Shown: piece after piece, positions 6,068-8,093 of the stretch
How the letters are laid out: every line of letters starts with the position of its first letter
Position numbering within the stretch: position 1 is the stretch's first letter
NCBI GenBank assembly: GCA_964428895.1
Contig: CAYRZU010000101.1
Location: forward strand, 1 to 8,093
Direction: 5' to 3'
Length of the DNA: 8,093 bases
Origin: HyVt-337 sp964428895
GTDB taxonomy: Bacteria; Planctomycetota; Phycisphaerae; SM23-33
Program-made: the position numbers and the translations under genes
Notes under the pieces: generated by a model
Seen by the model: the letters and a program-made list of their open reading frames with translations, nothing else
What the model was told of the DNA's origin: nothing
Databases searched by the model: none

Positions 6068-7588
6068 ATGCATCCACACCAGGCTGATACCGAGACTAAA
6101 CGCTCCATCGTGGCCCAGATTGTCGCGTCCGATCCGCAGGCGCCGCGTTTTCATTTCATCGCGCCGGAAGGCACAGCCATGCCCTTTGACCCCAACGGGG
6201 CCATCTTCTGGAAGGGCAAGTACCACCTGTTCTACATCTTCCAGGATCCCGACCTGCCCCAGGGCGGCCATTGCTGGGGGCATGCGTCCAGCACCGACCT
6301 GCTTCACTGGACCTTCCACCCGACGGCGCTCGCCCCGGCTGAGGGCGACCCGGACTGGGGTATCTTCTCGGGCGGGGCGTGCGTCAGTCCCGACGGCGTG
6401 CCGACGATTGTCTACCACGGCTGTGGGTGCGGCACGTGCATCGCCACCAGCACCGATGACGATCTGCTCGTCTGGACCAAGAGCCCCCATAACCCCGTCA
6501 TCGTCGAGCCCCAAGAGGGCGAGCCCGGCTACGGCGTTTACAACGTGTTCGACCCGCACCCGTGGGTCGAGGGCGACACCGCCTACGTCGCCTTGGGCGC
6601 CAAGGTCAAGCCCCACAACCTGCGCGACACGCTGTACCTGTTCCGCTCCACCGACATGATCAACTGGGAATACCTTCGCCAGTTCTACGCCCCCAACCCC
6701 AATTGGACGGGCGAAGAAGAAGACTGCGCCTGCCCGGACTTTTTCCCGATTGGTGATCGGTACATGCTGTCCTGCATCAGCCATCCGCGCGGGGCGCGCT
6801 ACTACCTGGGTCGTTACGACAACGGCACGTTCGTCCCGGAAGAGCACCACCGCATGTGCTTCCCCGGCGGGAGTTGTTTTGCGCCCGAGAGCTTGCTGGA
6901 TGAGCAGGGGCGGCGGATCTTCTGGGCGTGGGTCATCGACCAGCGCCGCGGCCAGGCCGGCTGGGCCAACGGCCTCGGCGTAATGACCATGCCCCGCATC
7001 TTCAGCCTGGACGCCGACGGGCAGTTACTCATCGACCCGCCGGTTGAGTTCGAGAAGCTCCGCAGCAATCATCGGCGTAAGGACAACGTGGTGATTCCCG
7101 ACGGCGAGGAAGGCATCTTGAGCGGGGTCAGGGGCGACGTACTGGAACTGTCCGTTGAGGCGACCGTTCCCGAAGACGGCCTGTTCGGCCTATGGGTGCG
7201 GGTGAGCGAAGACCAGGCCGAACGAACCGGCATCATCTTTGATCCCGCCGAGGGAACGCTTTCGGTCGATGCCGATCGCGCCAGCCTCAGCGGCAATGTG
7301 TTCTACGGCTACAAGCTGATGATGGCCGGCTGGCAGGAGGATGTTCGCATCCAGCGGGCCCCGTTCACACTCGCCTCCGGCGAGAAACTGCACCTTCGCA
7401 TCTTCATCGACAAGTCGATCCTGGAAGTCTACGCCAACGGTCGCCAGTGCATCACCCAGCGCATCTACCCCACCAAGGAAGATGCCCTCGGCGTGCACGT
7501 GTTCAGCCGCGGCGGCGATACCACCATCCACGCCTTGGACGCCTGGGACCTGGCCACCACCAACGGCGTGGCCGGCCCGGCCAGTTAG
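6068..7588 (+). CDS. GH32-like glycoside hydrolase (putative beta-fructosidase fold) with altered catalytic motifs
   Basis: A 506-residue protein without signal peptide, so cytoplasmic. Residues about 25-330 form a five-bladed propeller. Visible motifs are FDPNG (D41, nucleophile), CWGHASSTDLLHW (69-81), FSGG (100-103), TSTDDD, FDP (161-163), ACPDFF (221-226), and CFAPESLLDEQGRRIFWAW. About 345-495 is the C-terminal beta-sandwich, recognised by LHLRIFIDKSILEVYANGR and RIYP. D41 to D162 is 121 residues, the same as D17 to D138 in Thermotoga invertase. Classical enzymes have RDP and ECPD; here the arginine is F161 and the acid/base glutamate is A221. E216-E218 and D219 lie just before and might substitute. 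Cysteines are dense near the active site (C119, C121, C124, C220, C222, C264, C270). The fold assignment is strong, but activity on fructosides is uncertain. An oxidoreductase gene follows 33 bases downstream, probably in the same operon. Confidence 0.92.
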   Translation: MHPHQADTETKRSIVAQIVASDPQAPRFHFIAPEGTAMPFDPNGAIFWKGKYHLFYIFQDPDLPQGGHCWGHASSTDLLHWTFHPTALAPAEGDPDWGIFSGGACVSPDGVPTIVYHGCGCGTCIATSTDDDLLVWTKSPHNPVIVEPQEGEPGYGVYNVFDPHPWVEGDTAYVALGAKVKPHNLRDTLYLFRSTDMINWEYLRQFYAPNPNWTGEEEDCACPDFFPIGDRYMLSCISHPRGARYYLGRYDNGTFVPEEHHRMCFPGGSCFAPESLLDEQGRRIFWAWVIDQRRGQAGWANGLGVMTMPRIFSLDADGQLLIDPPVEFEKLRSNHRRKDNVVIPDGEEGILSGVRGDVLELSVEATVPEDGLFGLWVRVSEDQAERTGIIFDPAEGTLSVDADRASLSGNVFYGYKLMMAGWQEDVRIQRAPFTLASGEKLHLRIFIDKSILEVYANGRQCITQRIYPTKEDALGVHVFSRGGDTTIHALDAWDLATTNGVAGPAS

Positions 7589-7609
7589 TCAGCCAATCGC
7601 ACACAACGC

Positions 7610-7615
7610 GGGAGG
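7610..7615 (+). promoter_or_regulatory. Ribosome binding site of the right-hand oxidoreductase
   Basis: GGGAGG, 6 bases before ATG 7622, between the GH32-like stop and the next gene. It is strong and fixes the start. Confidence 0.7.
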
Positions 7616-7621
7616 TCCGCC

Positions 7622-8093
7622 ATGAAACAGGTACGCATGGGAGTGATCGGGGCGGGAATCTGGGGCACGGCCCATCTGCGGGCCTACGCTCAGCACGCCT
7701 CCGCTGAATTGGTGGCGGTGTGTGACTTAGATGAAGCCCGCGCCCGCGAGGCGGCCGAACGGTTCGGCGCCGCCGGCGCGTTTGCATCCGCCGAGCAGAT
7801 GCTAGCCGAGGCTGACCTCGACGCCGTGTCGGTGGCCACGCCCGACGCCGCCCACGCCGACCTCGCCATCGCGTGCGCCAAAGCCGGCAAGCACGTGTTG
7901 TGCGAAAAGCCGCTGGCGACAACCGTCAACGAATGCGAAGCCATGATCGCCGCTGCCGCCGACGCCGGCGTACATCTGATGGTCGATTGGCACAACCGCT
8001 GGAACCCGCCTTACGCCGAGGCCCGCCGGTCGATCGCCGCCGGCGAGCTCGGCGAGATTCGCTACATCTATTATCGCCTGTCCGACACGCTCT
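7622..8093 (+). CDS. Gfo/Idh/MocA family oxidoreductase (partial, C-terminus beyond right edge)
   Basis: The frame is open from ATG 7622 to the window end: 157 complete codons, less than half of a typical 330-390 residue protein. The Rossmann domain is canonical, with GVIGAGIWG (G10, G12, G15 of GxGxxG), an acidic residue after strand 2 (VAVCDLD), VATPDAAHAD, and the full EKP motif (E95-K96-P97). DWHNRWNPPY (122-131) matches the region after EKP that begins the substrate domain. The enzyme would use NAD(P) on a sugar or cyclitol. It differs clearly from the oxidoreductase at the left of the window, which has lost the EKP glutamate, so the two are not recent duplicates. Its tight spacing to the GH32-like gene suggests that it acts on the hydrolase product or a derivative, but this is inference. 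Confidence 0.94.
   Translation, partial: MKQVRMGVIGAGIWGTAHLRAYAQHASAELVAVCDLDEARAREAAERFGAAGAFASAEQMLAEADLDAVSVATPDAAHADLAIACAKAGKHVLCEKPLATTVNECEAMIAAAADAGVHLMVDWHNRWNPPYAEARRSIAAGELGEIRYIYYRLSDTL

Noticed and set aside
1..8093. Phage, defence-system, CRISPR or transposon content
   Set aside because: I looked for direct repeat arrays, inverted terminal repeats, transposase or nuclease motifs and toxin-antitoxin pairs on both strands and saw none; all genes are metabolic, transport or envelope proteins.

Overview
This is a GC-rich, densely coding chromosomal window. It most likely comes from a member of the Planctomycetota or a related PVC-type bacterium, cultured or a metagenome bin. This is inferred from gene content: two Gfo/Idh/MocA oxidoreductases in 8 kb, a sugar-isomerase homologue beside one of them, a DUF1570-type secreted metallopeptidase-like protein and a GH32-like hydrolase. 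No rRNA, tRNA, mobile element, CRISPR array or prophage signature is visible, and no gene-free stretch exceeds about 165 bases.

Layout. On the minus strand, reading leftwards from about 2434, there is a two-gene unit: a Gfo/Idh/MocA oxidoreductase (2434-1376), then 35 bases later an L-arabinose/L-fucose isomerase-family protein (1340-1) cut by the left edge. Both have clear Shine-Dalgarno sites, and a good sigma70-like promoter candidate lies upstream (2511-2483). A 164-base divergent intergenic region separates this unit from the plus-strand genes. These are an exported protein made of five roughly 51-residue repeats (2599-3534), an exported DUF1570-like HExxH protein (3648-5072), a ten-helix EamA/DMT permease starting 9 bases later (5082-5984), a cytoplasmic GH32-like glycoside hydrolase (6068-7588), and a second, different Gfo/Idh/MocA oxidoreductase (7622 onward) cut by the right edge.

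How the genes may work together. The two ends look like carbohydrate catabolism: a glycoside hydrolase, an aldose/ketose isomerase-like enzyme and two NAD(P)-dependent sugar oxidoreductases, with a possible metabolite permease between them. The minus-strand pair (oxidoreductase + isomerase) and the GH32-like + oxidoreductase pair are each convincing operons; a link between the two pairs is inference only. The repeat protein and DUF1570 protein are envelope or periplasmic proteins without a visible tie to sugar metabolism.

The most interesting point is the GH32-like enzyme. It keeps the fold-defining motifs and the nucleophile motif (DPNG). However, the usual RDP motif reads FDP, and the usual ECPD motif reads ACPD, so the canonical acid/base glutamate is absent. 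Unusual cysteine clusters sit in the same active-site motifs. It probably belongs to a divergent GH32-like group whose chemistry or substrate differs from classical invertases and fructanases.
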